In this document: positions 36,669-45,614 of the stretch, one piece after another
Layout of the letters: each line of letters starts with the position of its first letter
Numbering within the stretch: the stretch's first letter is position 1
Assembly: GCF_000821065.1 (NCBI RefSeq)
Contig: NZ_CDGG01000001.1
Span: 372,001-436,000, forward strand
Length of the DNA stretch: 64,000 nt
Reading direction: 5' to 3'
Source: Oceanobacillus oncorhynchi
Lineage (GTDB): Bacteria; Bacillota; Bacilli; Bacillales; Amphibacillaceae
Notes under the pieces: model-generated
Database searches by the model: none
The model's input: only the letters and a program-made list of their open reading frames with translations
Told to the model about the DNA's origin: nothing
Program-made: the position numbers and the translations under genes

Positions 36669-37079
36669 ATGACAGTTACAATTTATGGTGCAGCATGTTC
36701 ATCAACAAGAAAAGCAAAACAATGGTTTATGAAAAACGGAATTGAATATACAGAACGCAATGTAATCAGAGAACCTCTGACCGTAAATGAATTACAAAAT
36801 ATTCTTCGGATGACGGTGGAAGGTACAGATGAAATCATTTCCACACGCTCTAAGATTTATAAAGATTTAGACCTTGATATTGAAGCATTGCCACTGCAAG
36901 AGCTGTTGGAAATTATTCAGGAATACCCGCGTCTTTTACGAAGCCCGATTATGGTCGATGCCAAACGTTTGCAGGTAGGATATCATGAAGAGGATATCCG
37001 TCAGTTCTTACCGCGTAAAACGAGAGAAAGCCAATGGCTGCAATGGAGAAAGAATCATTTGCGCGTTGCAGAAAACTAA
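36669..37079 (+). CDS. Spx-family regulator with CxxT instead of CxxC
   Basis: 136 residues, ArsC/Spx fold. Spx hallmarks: NILRMTVEGTDEIISTRSK with G52 (needed in Spx for RNA polymerase alpha binding), PLQELLEIIQEYPRLLRSPI, and RLQVGYHEEDIRQFLPR. The redox switch of Spx is C10-x-x-C13; here it is C10-S-S-T13. So it may contact RNA polymerase without the disulfide switch. Probably a paralogue beside a canonical Spx elsewhere. Confidence 0.85.
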   Translation: MTVTIYGAACSSTRKAKQWFMKNGIEYTERNVIREPLTVNELQNILRMTVEGTDEIISTRSKIYKDLDLDIEALPLQELLEIIQEYPRLLRSPIMVDAKRLQVGYHEEDIRQFLPRKTRESQWLQWRKNHLRVAEN

Positions 37080-37156
37080 TCCATAAAAAAATGTTCAAAA
37101 GCGCTTTTTACCGCCCTTAGGGATATAAAGTTTAAGCTGAACTAACGGAGGAGACA

Positions 37157-37459
37157 ATGCAATTTATTGCCAAACAACCGTATGTAAAAGTAGTCCGTCA
37201 AGTAAGTGCATTAGAACAAAAGGATACAGAAGAGCAGCGTTATATGTATCTTTATGCAGATAAAATCGTTACAAGATACAGGGAATTTCCAATTGAGAAT
37301 GTAATGGATATTTCGTATCGCCTTACTGGAAACCAAACAAAGGGAATGCTTTATTTACACACGCTTAAAGGAGTTTACGCCTACATTATAAAATCTTCAC
37401 CTGAACAATTTATCGATGCGTTTAAAGCTCGAACACATAGTACCACCCATCGAAATTAG
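37157..37459 (+). CDS. Hypothetical small protein, possibly PH-like
   Basis: 100 residues, no membrane helix. Alternating hydrophobic strands such as ENVMDISYRL, TKGMLYLHTLKGVYAYIIKS and a final helix (PEQFIDAFKART) recall bacterial PH-like domains, but this is only a fold impression. AACGGAGGAG precedes ATG. A 12-bp palindrome AAAAGCGCTTTT (37098-37109) lies upstream. Confidence 0.6.
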   Translation: MQFIAKQPYVKVVRQVSALEQKDTEEQRYMYLYADKIVTRYREFPIENVMDISYRLTGNQTKGMLYLHTLKGVYAYIIKSSPEQFIDAFKARTHSTTHRN

Positions 37460-37701
37460 AGAAATTAACGAAACAGCTCGAAGCTTTGCGAGACACTTTC
37501 TTCGGGTTGCTTCTCCTGCTCACAAAGCCTCAGCTCGAATTCCCCGGAGCGAGGTATCTTTACCAAAATATAAATAGCAATAAAGAATAAAACCTGAGTG
37601 ACTAAACCGCTTAGGTTTTTTTCATCTATCCAATTAGGCAGATAACCAAAATTCGTCCTATTTTTTACTTTGTGCATAAGCTGATTCTAGAGGTGATGTG
37701 A

Positions 37702-38397
37702 ATGGTATATCTGAACCAGGAGAAGCATATTTATGCAGAAGATATAAAAGGAGCTTCGTCTAATCAAGAAACGTTTGTTTATGAATATGCAAGTGAAAGA
37801 GAACAAAAACAGTTGGAAATGCAGAGGGAATCTGTGGAAGTATTGCAGCAGCTGCAGCGTGATACCTTTGCTAAAAATCAGCAATTGGAGCGTATTGCGA
37901 AACGTTTGAAGGAAATGGACAAAAATGAAAAAGATCAGCAGCAGATGCAGGAGAAGGTATTCAACCGATTAGATGTACTTGATAAAAATATAAAGAAGGA
38001 AAACAAGCAGCTCAATCAAATTATTGCTGCTCAAGAAAGTGCAAAAGAAGAGGAAGATGGCTTCAAAGCCAATCAGGCATTGATTCAGGTTAAGCTTGAA
38101 AAAATAGATGAAGTAAGTGAAGCAGTGAAGAAAAAAGTGGAAGAACAAGGAAATAAGTTGGATGAAATGGATAATCAAAGAAAAGAGGAACTGGCTGTTC
38201 TTCATGAAAGGCTCGATAAGCAGGAAGCATGGCTTGAAAAATTAATACGGCAGGTCCATGATTTGCGGGGCATTATTTATGAAAGAGCAGATGAAGTGAT
38301 AAAAAAGGTAGAAAAAAGTATTCAATTATTTGGGAGCAAGTGGAATGTTGTCCGCCGCACGGACTCAGAGTCCTCTAAAGAAACAATAAAGAAGTGA
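37702..38397 (+). CDS. Coiled-coil hypothetical protein
   Basis: 231 residues, highly charged and rich in Gln, Glu and Lys, with heptad-like patterning from about residue 30 to 190 (LEMQRESVEVLQQLQRDTFA and similar). No signal peptide or catalytic motif. The ending RGIIYERADEVIKKVEKSIQ is amphipathic. I do not recognise the family; a structural or membrane-associated scaffold is possible. GAGGTGAT lies before ATG. Confidence 0.65.
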   Translation: MVYLNQEKHIYAEDIKGASSNQETFVYEYASEREQKQLEMQRESVEVLQQLQRDTFAKNQQLERIAKRLKEMDKNEKDQQQMQEKVFNRLDVLDKNIKKENKQLNQIIAAQESAKEEEDGFKANQALIQVKLEKIDEVSEAVKKKVEEQGNKLDEMDNQRKEELAVLHERLDKQEAWLEKLIRQVHDLRGIIYERADEVIKKVEKSIQLFGSKWNVVRRTDSESSKETIKK

Positions 38398-38430
38398 GCT
38401 GTTTTCTAAGAAGCAGCTCACTTCTTTATT
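38385..38430. terminator. Bidirectional terminator
   Basis: Perfect 17-bp stem AATAAAGAAGTGAGCTG / CAGCTCACTTCTTTATT around a 12-nt loop, covering the stop region of the coiled-coil gene and facing the YitT-type gene. Confidence 0.88.
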
Positions 38431-38439
38431 GATACATCA

Positions 38440-39363
38440 TCAAACATCTGTTTTATCGGCAGTATTATCCGATGAAACCTCCTCCGGTTCAGGAATAATT
38501 GCTTCTTCCTCAAATCCGGTAAAGGCTGCTTCATCTTCTGTCGTCGGAGCAAAGAAAGTGCCGCCAGATACATCCTTCACGTTATGGACAACGATAAATG
38601 AACTGGAATCGATTTCCCTGATAATTCGTTTAAGTGTTAAGAGGCGGTAACTGGGTACGATAATATAAAGGATATAATGCTGGCGATCTGTATAGGATCC
38701 AGAGCCATTGATAAAAGTTGCACTAGACGCCATGACTGTATTAATCTGATGAGCTATTTTTTTAAATTCCGGTGAAATAATCGTGACTGCTTTCTTAGAA
38801 TCAAAACCGCCAATCACATAGTCGCTGGCTACCTTCCCTATGGATAAAGCAATAATGGTATATAGTGTGTAAAGCGGGCCAATAATGAAAACCCCGGCTA
38901 ATACGATAACGGCGTCCATGATGAAGGTGGTTAGTACGACATTCCATTCATAGCGCTGTGCGAGCAGACGAGCTATTGTCGAAGTACCTCCAATGGAGCT
39001 GCCCGCTTGGATAATCAAACCAAACCCGATTCCCATTGTGAGGCCTGCAAAAATAGCGGCTACCAGAGAATCACCCAGAGGCTGTGTTACGATATTTTCC
39101 GTTAAAAAGATAAACAAGGATAGAAGAGGGACATTAACCATTGTTTTTATCACGATGCTTTTAGGAAGAAATTTAAAACTGACGAGTTGTAATAGGACAA
39201 AAGCAACCATCGTAACAATCCCGGGCGACCATCCGAGAGAATAAAAGAGTAAAAGTGCAATACCTAGAATGCCTCCATCTGCAATTTGGTTTGGCATGGC
39301 GAATATGGTCGTTGCCAGAGCACATAAAATGGTTCCAATCAGCGCCAGAAAGATTTGTTTCAT
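38440..39363 (-). CDS. YitT-family membrane protein (DUF161/DUF2179)
   Basis: 307 residues: five or six membrane helices (about 5-175; MGIGFGLIIQAGSSIGGTST is the DUF161 signature), then a soluble DUF2179 domain (about 205-280, VVHNVKDVSGGTFF) and an acidic tail. Function of the family is unsettled. Start 39363 has GGAGG 8 bp upstream; the frame from 39402 is longer without a site. Confidence 0.88.
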   Translation of the reverse strand: MKQIFLALIGTILCALATTIFAMPNQIADGGILGIALLLFYSLGWSPGIVTMVAFVLLQLVSFKFLPKSIVIKTMVNVPLLSLFIFLTENIVTQPLGDSLVAAIFAGLTMGIGFGLIIQAGSSIGGTSTIARLLAQRYEWNVVLTTFIMDAVIVLAGVFIIGPLYTLYTIIALSIGKVASDYVIGGFDSKKAVTIISPEFKKIAHQINTVMASSATFINGSGSYTDRQHYILYIIVPSYRLLTLKRIIREIDSSSFIVVHNVKDVSGGTFFAPTTEDEAAFTGFEEEAIIPEPEEVSSDNTADKTDV

Positions 39364-39640
39364 GTTCTCAACCTCCATCGATAAAATAGTTTTCCCTGAC
39401 AATAGGAATCATACGTATATTTATATTTAGTGTAAAGAAATAAAGGCAATTGGGAAAGATATTTCAATGCTGCCTTCTCGCACTTTTTAGATAAACGTGC
39501 TTTCACTATGTCTGTCAAGCAGGCTGAGTATAACTATCCAACACAGAATGGAAGTGCTAAAATGGATATGATGTATTATATTAATCTGAAAAATAGACCG
39601 AAAAAATAAAAATGATAATGTTAGACAAGGTGGGAAACAC

Positions 39641-40771
39641 ATGATAACAACCAGTTTTCGTGATACTTGGGCAGAAGTATCCTTACAAGCATTAGCGTTT
39701 AATGTACAACAATTTAAACAGCATATCCGTGAAGGAGCGCGGTTTATGGCAGTGGTGAAGGCAGATGGATACGGGCATGGAGCTGTGCCGATTGCAGAAG
39801 AGGCGCTGGCAAATGGGGCGGACTGTCTTGGAGTAGCAATCTTAGATGAAGCGCTGTCTTTGAGAGAAGCAGGAATTACTGCACCGATATTATTATTGGG
39901 CTATACGCCAGCTCATGCCGTTCATAAAGCAGTAGAACAAGATGTCACGCTGACTGTCTATTCAGAAGAGACAATCGAAGCCATCTGTCAGGCTGCAGAT
40001 ACCTTACAGAAAACAGCAAAAGTCCATATCAAAGTGGATACCGGAATGACTCGTATCGGTGTCCGTACCGCAGAAGAAGCTTTGGATTTATGCCGCGCAT
40101 TAGACCGGGAAGAAATAGAACTGGAAGGAATCTTTACGCATTTTGCGGAAGCCGACAATGGAGAATCCAGTGCTTATACGTATCAGCAATTTGAAAGCTT
40201 CCAGAAAATTTATCAGGCAGTAGAAGCAAAATGCTGTCAGATTCCAATCAAACATTGCTGTAATAGTGCGGGGACCATTGCCTATCCAGAAATGCATCTG
40301 GATATGGTACGCGTCGGAGTCAGCTTGTATGGGCTTTATCCTGAACCGCACCTCAAAGAAATCCTGCCATTAAAACAGGTGATGAGCTTAAAAACAAAGC
40401 CGGTTTACATTAAAAATGTTCGGGCTGGACAATCTATCAGCTATGGCAGAACCTATACAACAACGAAAAAAACAAAGGTTGCAACCCTGCCGATTGGTTA
40501 TGCCGATGGCTTTTCACGTCTTTTATCCAATCAAGGACATGTGACCGTTCGCGGGAAGGAATGCCTGATTGTCGGACGCATTTGTATGGATCAGACCATG
40601 GTGGATGTGTCCGATGTAGATGGCGTTCATGAGAATGATATTGTTACCATTTTTGGCGAGCCGAGTGAGGGCTATATTTCTTTAGGTATTGTCGCAGAGC
40701 AAATGCAGACCATTCATTATGAAACGGTTTGTTTAATTGGCAAACGGGTACCGAGAAAATACGTGAAATAA
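39641..40771 (+). CDS. alr: Alanine racemase
   Basis: 376 residues. PLP lysine K40 in VVKADGYGHG, catalytic Tyr in SISYGRTYTT, and C-terminal VGRICMDQTMVDVSD. Interconverts L- and D-alanine for peptidoglycan. The B. subtilis alr context (ndoAI toxin-antitoxin, sigB genes) is absent, so it may be a second racemase. Followed 25 bp later by an ATL gene. Confidence 0.95.
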   Translation: MITTSFRDTWAEVSLQALAFNVQQFKQHIREGARFMAVVKADGYGHGAVPIAEEALANGADCLGVAILDEALSLREAGITAPILLLGYTPAHAVHKAVEQDVTLTVYSEETIEAICQAADTLQKTAKVHIKVDTGMTRIGVRTAEEALDLCRALDREEIELEGIFTHFAEADNGESSAYTYQQFESFQKIYQAVEAKCCQIPIKHCCNSAGTIAYPEMHLDMVRVGVSLYGLYPEPHLKEILPLKQVMSLKTKPVYIKNVRAGQSISYGRTYTTTKKTKVATLPIGYADGFSRLLSNQGHVTVRGKECLIVGRICMDQTMVDVSDVDGVHENDIVTIFGEPSEGYISLGIVAEQMQTIHYETVCLIGKRVPRKYVK

Positions 40772-40796
40772 TAATGTGGAACAGGAATGATAAAGG

Positions 40797-41105
40797 ATGA
40801 CACCTTTTACGGAAGAAGTTATTAAAATAATACGGGAGATCCCGTCTGGAAAAGTAATGACTTACGGTCAAATAGCAAGAGAAGCTGGCAATTCGAGAGC
40901 CGCAAGACAGGTTGTCCGCGTGCTCCATTCCATGAGCAAAAAGCATCAATTGCCCTGGCATCGTGTGATCAATGCAAAGGGGCAATTAGCTATTCCGAAT
41001 GAAGAGGGAAATTGGGAGCAGCGCACACGTCTGGAAGCAGAAGGTGTCCTGGTGAGTTCCATCGGATATGTTGATTTAAAAAAATATCAATGGCATCTCG
41101 AATGA
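40797..41105 (+). CDS. Alkyltransferase-like protein (ATL, MGMT family)
   Basis: 102 residues corresponding to the DNA-binding domain of O6-alkylguanine alkyltransferase (GKVMTYGQIAREAGNSRAAR). The active-site PCHRV is PWHRVI (W54 instead of Cys), the hallmark of ATL proteins, which bind O6-alkylguanine and hand it to nucleotide excision repair. Probably co-transcribed with alr. Confidence 0.92.
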   Translation: MTPFTEEVIKIIREIPSGKVMTYGQIAREAGNSRAARQVVRVLHSMSKKHQLPWHRVINAKGQLAIPNEEGNWEQRTRLEAEGVLVSSIGYVDLKKYQWHLE

Positions 41106-41146
41106 AGCGCTGCAATTCAGGAAGGCCTCTATGGGTAAGCATCTTA

Positions 41147-41208
41147 TTGTATTTCTGTTAGTTAACTAGGTATAATACAGGTAATAACTGTTTTGAGAAA
41201 CATTCTCA
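41147..41208 (+). promoter_or_regulatory. Promoter with Fur-like box
   Basis: TTGTAT (41147-41152), 18-bp spacer, TATAAT (41171-41176); palindrome TAGTTAACTA (41159-41168) in the spacer. TGAGAAACATTCTCA (41194-41208) just downstream matches the Fur 7-1-7 consensus TGATAATNATTATCA at 11 of 14 positions with perfect 6-bp arms. Confidence 0.55.
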
Positions 41209-41380
41209 TTCCTATATTTACAGGTTCTCCAAATGCAGAAACGTGCTTCTTTTGAGGCGAGTCTTTGCAGAGCAGGAAACAGCGTAAATACATATTCATA
41301 TATATGAATAGACGGACGAGAGAATCTAAAAATCGAAACTTCTGAATACAGAATAAGACCACCATATAGGAGGATGCTCC

Positions 41381-41938
41381 GTGAAGATAGTTGGAATTTC
41401 CGGCTCCACGATTGGCTCAAAAACAAGAGTCGCTGTGGACCATGCATTGAAATATATTGAAAAAGAACATACCGGGGTAGAAGCAGAGATGTTAGATTTG
41501 AAGGATTATGACATGGTTTTTAGTGACGGACGTTCTTATAAAGATTATACAGGCGACACGAAAATCTTATTAGAAAAAATCATGCAGGCTGATGGCATTT
41601 TGCTTGGAATGCCTGTTTTCCAAGCATCTATTCCAGGAACATTAAAAAATCTGTTCGACCTTCTGCCAATGGATGCATTTCGGAATAAAGTGGTTGCTAT
41701 TATTGCAACAGCAGGAACAACAAAGCATTATTTAGTACCCGAGCAGCATTTGAAGCCGATTCTTCACTATATGCACGCATGGGTGATTCCGAAATATGTA
41801 TTTGTTGAAGAAAAAGATTATACAAACTATGTAATCTCGAATCAAAACGTCATTGACCGCTTAAATAAGCTGTCAGATGATTTGATTCATTATGTAGATC
41901 TCATGCAGAAGCACCCAGAGCTAACGTCGCTTATATAA
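41381..41938 (+). CDS. NADPH-dependent FMN reductase family protein
   Basis: 185 residues, flavodoxin-like: phosphate loop GISGSTIGSKTR, LLGMPVFQASIPGTLKNLFD (FMN contact) and IATAGTTKHY. GTG start after AGGAGG (7 bp). Family members supply reduced FMN, act as azo- or quinone reductases, or reduce ferric chelates. The long leader contains a Fur-like box and the 18-bp palindrome TATTCATATATATGAATA (41293-41310), which would favour an iron- or redox-related role. Monocistronic. Confidence 0.85.
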   Translation: MKIVGISGSTIGSKTRVAVDHALKYIEKEHTGVEAEMLDLKDYDMVFSDGRSYKDYTGDTKILLEKIMQADGILLGMPVFQASIPGTLKNLFDLLPMDAFRNKVVAIIATAGTTKHYLVPEQHLKPILHYMHAWVIPKYVFVEEKDYTNYVISNQNVIDRLNKLSDDLIHYVDLMQKHPELTSLI

Positions 41939-41985
41939 GAAAAGCCCTCTTACTGAAAAATTGTTTTCTTAAGAGGGCTTTTCTT
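41937..41985 (+). terminator. Terminator of the FMN reductase gene
   Basis: 16-bp stem AAGAAAAGCCCTCTTA / TAAGAGGGCTTTTCTT, beginning at the stop codon. Confidence 0.88.
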
Positions 41986-42101
41986 TATTTAAGAAATAAG
42001 AAATAGTTGGAGCTAGTCACTCCAACGGGTTTCATGGGGTGAGTAATCTTAGGCCCTAGAAATATACTCCGTTTTCCGTCGCCCTCGAGCTCATCTCCTT
42101 T

Positions 42102-42199
42102 AAAGAAGACTTAGCGATTGGCAAGCCGACAGGCGTAGACAGAGCTAAAGTCGCACTTATGCCCAGAGGGTGAAAAGAAGACTTAGCGATTACCAAGCC
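42102..42199. repeat. Direct repeat at the 3' end of the YhhN-type gene
   Basis: Two 26-bp copies (42102-42127 and 42174-42199) agree at 24 positions (AAAGAAGACTTAGCGATT core), 72 bp apart. The second contains the last codons of the YhhN-type gene. The surrounding 42005-42175 is non-coding and holds a hairpin GTTGGAG-CTAGTCA-CTCCAAC (42007-42027). Confidence 0.75.
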
Positions 42200-42843
42200 A
42201 TTCCTTTTTGCTTCGAATCAATGGTAAACAAGCTGTGGGCGATAAGAAATTGAGCACCATAATACGTAAGCATAATGACTTCATGAGCTCCTGTAAAGCC
42301 AGTGATAAACATATTCCACGCAAGAACACTGTCAGAAATAATAAATAGAAGGCTGCCGAGAATAGCCCAGCGATTTCCTGTCATGATTGCTGTGAACGCC
42401 ATAAGCGTGATAATTCCGATATAGGCAATGACAGGAAAGATGAAACCTGTCTCCCCGTTAGTTTGAAGATTACTCACAAGCTGATAGCCAATCCAAGCAG
42501 CAAAAAGAATAAGCGGAACCGCAGAAAGACTTCTTGGCAAAGAAAAACGCCATTCTTTTAAAAATCCAACGATATATAGTACATGTCCGATAAAAAACGC
42601 GGTCAAGCCGATGAAAAACCACTGCAGCGTCGCATCCCCAATCAAGCACAAGCTGATACCGCCAATAATCCAATAATGCGTGGACTTTCGTTTTGGCAGC
42701 GATTTTTCAAAAGCATAAATCAGAATCAGCACCATTGGAATCACCTTGAAGAAAATACTAAATGCTAATGGCTCAGATGGTGAAATAAATATATAAACAA
42801 TTCCAGTCGTCAGAATTAATATGGGTAAACGATAAAGTATCAA
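42190..42843 (-). CDS. YhhN/TMEM86 family membrane protein (lysoplasmalogenase-like)
   Basis: 217 residues, about eight helices. Conserved polar residues of the family inside the membrane: LIGDATLQW, FFIGHVLYI and ISDSVLAWN. Eukaryotic TMEM86 and some bacterial YhhN proteins hydrolyse lysoplasmalogens; the bacterial role here is unknown. Stands alone. The C-terminus lies in a short direct repeat. Confidence 0.82.
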   Translation of the reverse strand: MILYRLPILILTTGIVYIFISPSEPLAFSIFFKVIPMVLILIYAFEKSLPKRKSTHYWIIGGISLCLIGDATLQWFFIGLTAFFIGHVLYIVGFLKEWRFSLPRSLSAVPLILFAAWIGYQLVSNLQTNGETGFIFPVIAYIGIITLMAFTAIMTGNRWAILGSLLFIISDSVLAWNMFITGFTGAHEVIMLTYYGAQFLIAHSLFTIDSKQKGMAW

Positions 42844-43079
42844 AATGGGTACATTCCCTTCGCTTGTTAAAATAAAAATCTTCAGACATGTTTAGTTCCA
42901 TCATAGTAAAAAAATGCTTAGATAACAAATTCTAGATATATAAACAGAAAACCTTTTTTCAAACCTATTTTTAACATCGGAAGAGATAGAGGCTTCCGTT
43001 GAAGATAGGGAGGCTGTTTTGTATTGTTTGTACATACGAAGCTGAATACTGCTGTAATCCTTTGTTAACAGCATTCAAT

Positions 43080-43114
43080 AAAAAACTCCCCTTGTCCATC
43101 ATAGACAAGGGGAG
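43080..43114 (-). terminator. Terminator of the SAM-riboswitch operon
   Basis: CTCCCCTTGTC-TATGATG-GACAAGGGGAG followed by TTTTTT on the minus strand, directly behind the family-5 binding protein gene. Confidence 0.9.
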
Positions 43115-43119
43115 ATTCT

Positions 43120-44718
43120 TTATTCTTCAATAGAAACATCTTTTAAATTTAACAGCTGTGTCGGAGACTGTGTCAGCCCTTTTACGCTGTCATCGACACC
43201 TAACAAATATTGCTGGTGATGGATATAAACCATTGGCGTGATTTCCGCAAGTAATTCCTGGGTTTGGCGGTAAAGCTCTAATCGTTCATCTGGATCACTT
43301 TCCTGGCGGGCTTGATCTAATAAATCGTCGAGTTCTTCATCTTCTGTGAAGGTGCGATTTCCTGGTTCGCCTAAATTATCTGAATGGAATAAAGGATATA
43401 GCCCGTTGTCCGCATCACCGGTAACAGTGGTCCAGCCAAAGACAAACATATCATGTTCCCCGTTGGCAGTCTGTTCCAGCATTGTTCCCCATTCCACCGT
43501 TCTTACTTCCGCATTGATACCAATTTCCTTCAGCTGTGCTTGGATTGTTGTTGCTGTATCGATGCGCTGACGGTCATCATTTGTCCAAATCGTGGTAGAA
43601 AACCCATTTTCATAGCCTGCTTCAGCAAGTAACTCTTTGGCCTCTTCCAGATTATATTCGTGATCCTCTATATCTTCACTGTATCCGAATACACTTGGCG
43701 CAATCGGTGTGTGTGCGGGGATCCCGACATCGTCATAGATTCCGGAAAGAATTTCCTCTTTATTAATGGCTTTTGCAATTGCCTGACGGACACGTTCATC
43801 ATCAAACGGTTCCTTGTCCATGTTAAAACCTAAATACGATAATGCCAGGCTGTCCTGAGACTGCACTGATAAATGATCGGAATTTTCAATTTGAGCTACA
43901 TCTGACGGACTAAGGGAATTAGCGATTTGAGAAGCACCAGTCTCTAATTCTGCGACACGGGTCAGATCTTCTGTAACTACTTTGAAAGTTACGGAATCGA
44001 GCAGTGCCGGTTCGCCCCAATACTCTTCATTGTTAACTAAGCGTACCTGCTGCCCTGGCTTCCATTCTTCGTATTTGAAAGGGCCGGTGCCTTGCGGGTT
44101 TGCACTGATGACAGTACCTGCCTCTTCGCCATCTTCCATTGCGGCATAGTCTTCTTCAATCTGGTCTTTTGAAATCATCACACCGCCGGGATGAGCAAGG
44201 TGTGCCGGTAACGCTGCAAAAGGATATTCTGTTTTAAAATGAACCGTATAATCGTCAATAACTTCTACCTCGGAAATCATATTGTACATGATTGCCCGTG
44301 GAGAACCAACCTCTGGGTCAAGCGTACGGTCAATATTTGCCTTTACAACGTCCGCATTAAAATCAGAGCCGTCATGGAAGGTCACATCTTGACGAAGCTT
44401 GAATTCCCATGTCGTATCATCAATTTGTTCCCACTCCTCTGCCAGCAAAGGCTGATTTTCCATATTCTCGTCCTGGGTAACAAGCGTTTCAAAGATATTT
44501 CTTTGTACATCACTGGACGGAGTATCATTGGATGCTGCCGGGTCAAGCGATACAGCATCGGCTGGTGTGGTAATAATTAAATCGCCGCCCTGCGATCCTC
44601 CCTCTGTCGTATTGCTGTCAGAGGATGCATTGTCATCTGGTTCACTGGCACAGGCGGCAAGTACCAGGCTGAACAGAGCAATAAATGCAAGTACATATAT
44701 CTTTTTCTGTATTCTCAT
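43120..44718 (-). CDS. Peptide/opine-type ABC transporter substrate-binding lipoprotein (family 5)
   Basis: 532 residues, lipobox LAAC with C23, then a family-5 solute-binding fold (DAVSLDPAASNDTPSSDVQR, TWEFKLRQDVTFHDGSDFNA, QGTGPFKYEEWKPGQQVRLV). Similar to DppE/GsiB-type proteins for peptides or glutathione. No cognate permease or ATPase nearby. It is 57 bp behind metQ in an operon governed by a SAM riboswitch, which points to a sulfur-containing ligand such as a methionine or cysteine peptide (inference). Confidence 0.88.
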   Translation of the reverse strand: MRIQKKIYVLAFIALFSLVLAACASEPDDNASSDSNTTEGGSQGGDLIITTPADAVSLDPAASNDTPSSDVQRNIFETLVTQDENMENQPLLAEEWEQIDDTTWEFKLRQDVTFHDGSDFNADVVKANIDRTLDPEVGSPRAIMYNMISEVEVIDDYTVHFKTEYPFAALPAHLAHPGGVMISKDQIEEDYAAMEDGEEAGTVISANPQGTGPFKYEEWKPGQQVRLVNNEEYWGEPALLDSVTFKVVTEDLTRVAELETGASQIANSLSPSDVAQIENSDHLSVQSQDSLALSYLGFNMDKEPFDDERVRQAIAKAINKEEILSGIYDDVGIPAHTPIAPSVFGYSEDIEDHEYNLEEAKELLAEAGYENGFSTTIWTNDDRQRIDTATTIQAQLKEIGINAEVRTVEWGTMLEQTANGEHDMFVFGWTTVTGDADNGLYPLFHSDNLGEPGNRTFTEDEELDDLLDQARQESDPDERLELYRQTQELLAEITPMVYIHHQQYLLGVDDSVKGLTQSPTQLLNLKDVSIEE

Positions 44719-44775
44719 GATGCTGTTTTCTCCTTTAAGTATCGTAGTCTGAGTATATTACCTGAAAATAAAGAT

Positions 44776-45591
44776 TTACCAGCCTGGAACAACAGAGCCA
44801 TCAAAGTTTTCTTCAATAAATTCTTTCACTTCGTCTGTATGGTAAATATCAATAAATTGCTGAACGACTTCATCATCTTGGTTTTCTGTACGAGCTGCAA
44901 TCAAGTTAACGAATGTAGAATCCTGCTCGATAAAGAGCGAATCATCATTGGGTGAAAGCCCTGCTTCAATTGCAAAGTTTGAATTGATTGCTGCTGCATC
45001 AACTTCGCCAAGCTGTCTTGGAATTTGTGCAGAGTCTAATTCCAGTAATTCAAGGTCTTTCGGGTTGTCAATTACATCATTTACGGTTGCATTTACACCC
45101 AAGCCTTCTTCTAATGTGATAAGACCAGCTTGTTCAAATAATAATAAAGCACGTCCGCTGTTTGTAGGGTCGCCAGGGAGCCCTAATGTTGCGCCATCAG
45201 GAAGGTCCTCCAGAGAATCAACCGATTCGGAATAAACTCCCATCGGGAAAGTAACGGTATCTGCTACCTTCACAATATCCAAGCCTCTTTCTTCCACCAT
45301 GCTGTCCATAAAAGGCTCTGTCTGGAAGCTGCTGATGTCAATTTCACCTTCATCCAGTGAAACGTTTGGCATCACATAATCACTAAAAACAACTGTTTTA
45401 ATTTCTAAATCGTCTTCTGCTGCAATTTCAGCTATTTTTTCAACAATTTCTTCATGTGGACCGGCTGTTACACCTACTGTCAATACGCCGTCTTCAAGTA
45501 AATCTGAACCGCTCTCTTCCTCATCTCCTCCGCAAGCAGCGAGGAAAACGAATAATAAAGCTGTAATAAGAAGTAAATATTTCTTTTTCAT
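44776..45591 (-). CDS. metQ: Methionine ABC transporter substrate-binding lipoprotein MetQ
   Basis: 271 residues; lipobox LAAC (C20), NlpA/MetQ fold with TVGVTAGPHEEIVEKIAEIA, ISSFQTEPFMD and SAQIPRQLGEVDAAAINSNF. Binds methionine for the MetNI importer. metN and metI are not adjacent, so it relies on a transporter encoded elsewhere. Second gene of the SAM-riboswitch operon, 23 bp behind the dehydrogenase. Confidence 0.92.
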   Translation of the reverse strand: MKKKYLLLITALLFVFLAACGGDEEESGSDLLEDGVLTVGVTAGPHEEIVEKIAEIAAEDDLEIKTVVFSDYVMPNVSLDEGEIDISSFQTEPFMDSMVEERGLDIVKVADTVTFPMGVYSESVDSLEDLPDGATLGLPGDPTNSGRALLLFEQAGLITLEEGLGVNATVNDVIDNPKDLELLELDSAQIPRQLGEVDAAAINSNFAIEAGLSPNDDSLFIEQDSTFVNLIAARTENQDDEVVQQFIDIYHTDEVKEFIEENFDGSVVPGW

Positions 45592-45614
45592 GATGATTTT
45601 CCTACTTTCTTTTT

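Noticed and set aside
37098..37109. AAAAGCGCTTTT palindrome as a cre site
   Set aside because: The flanking TG and CA of the cre consensus are missing and the downstream gene is not catabolic.
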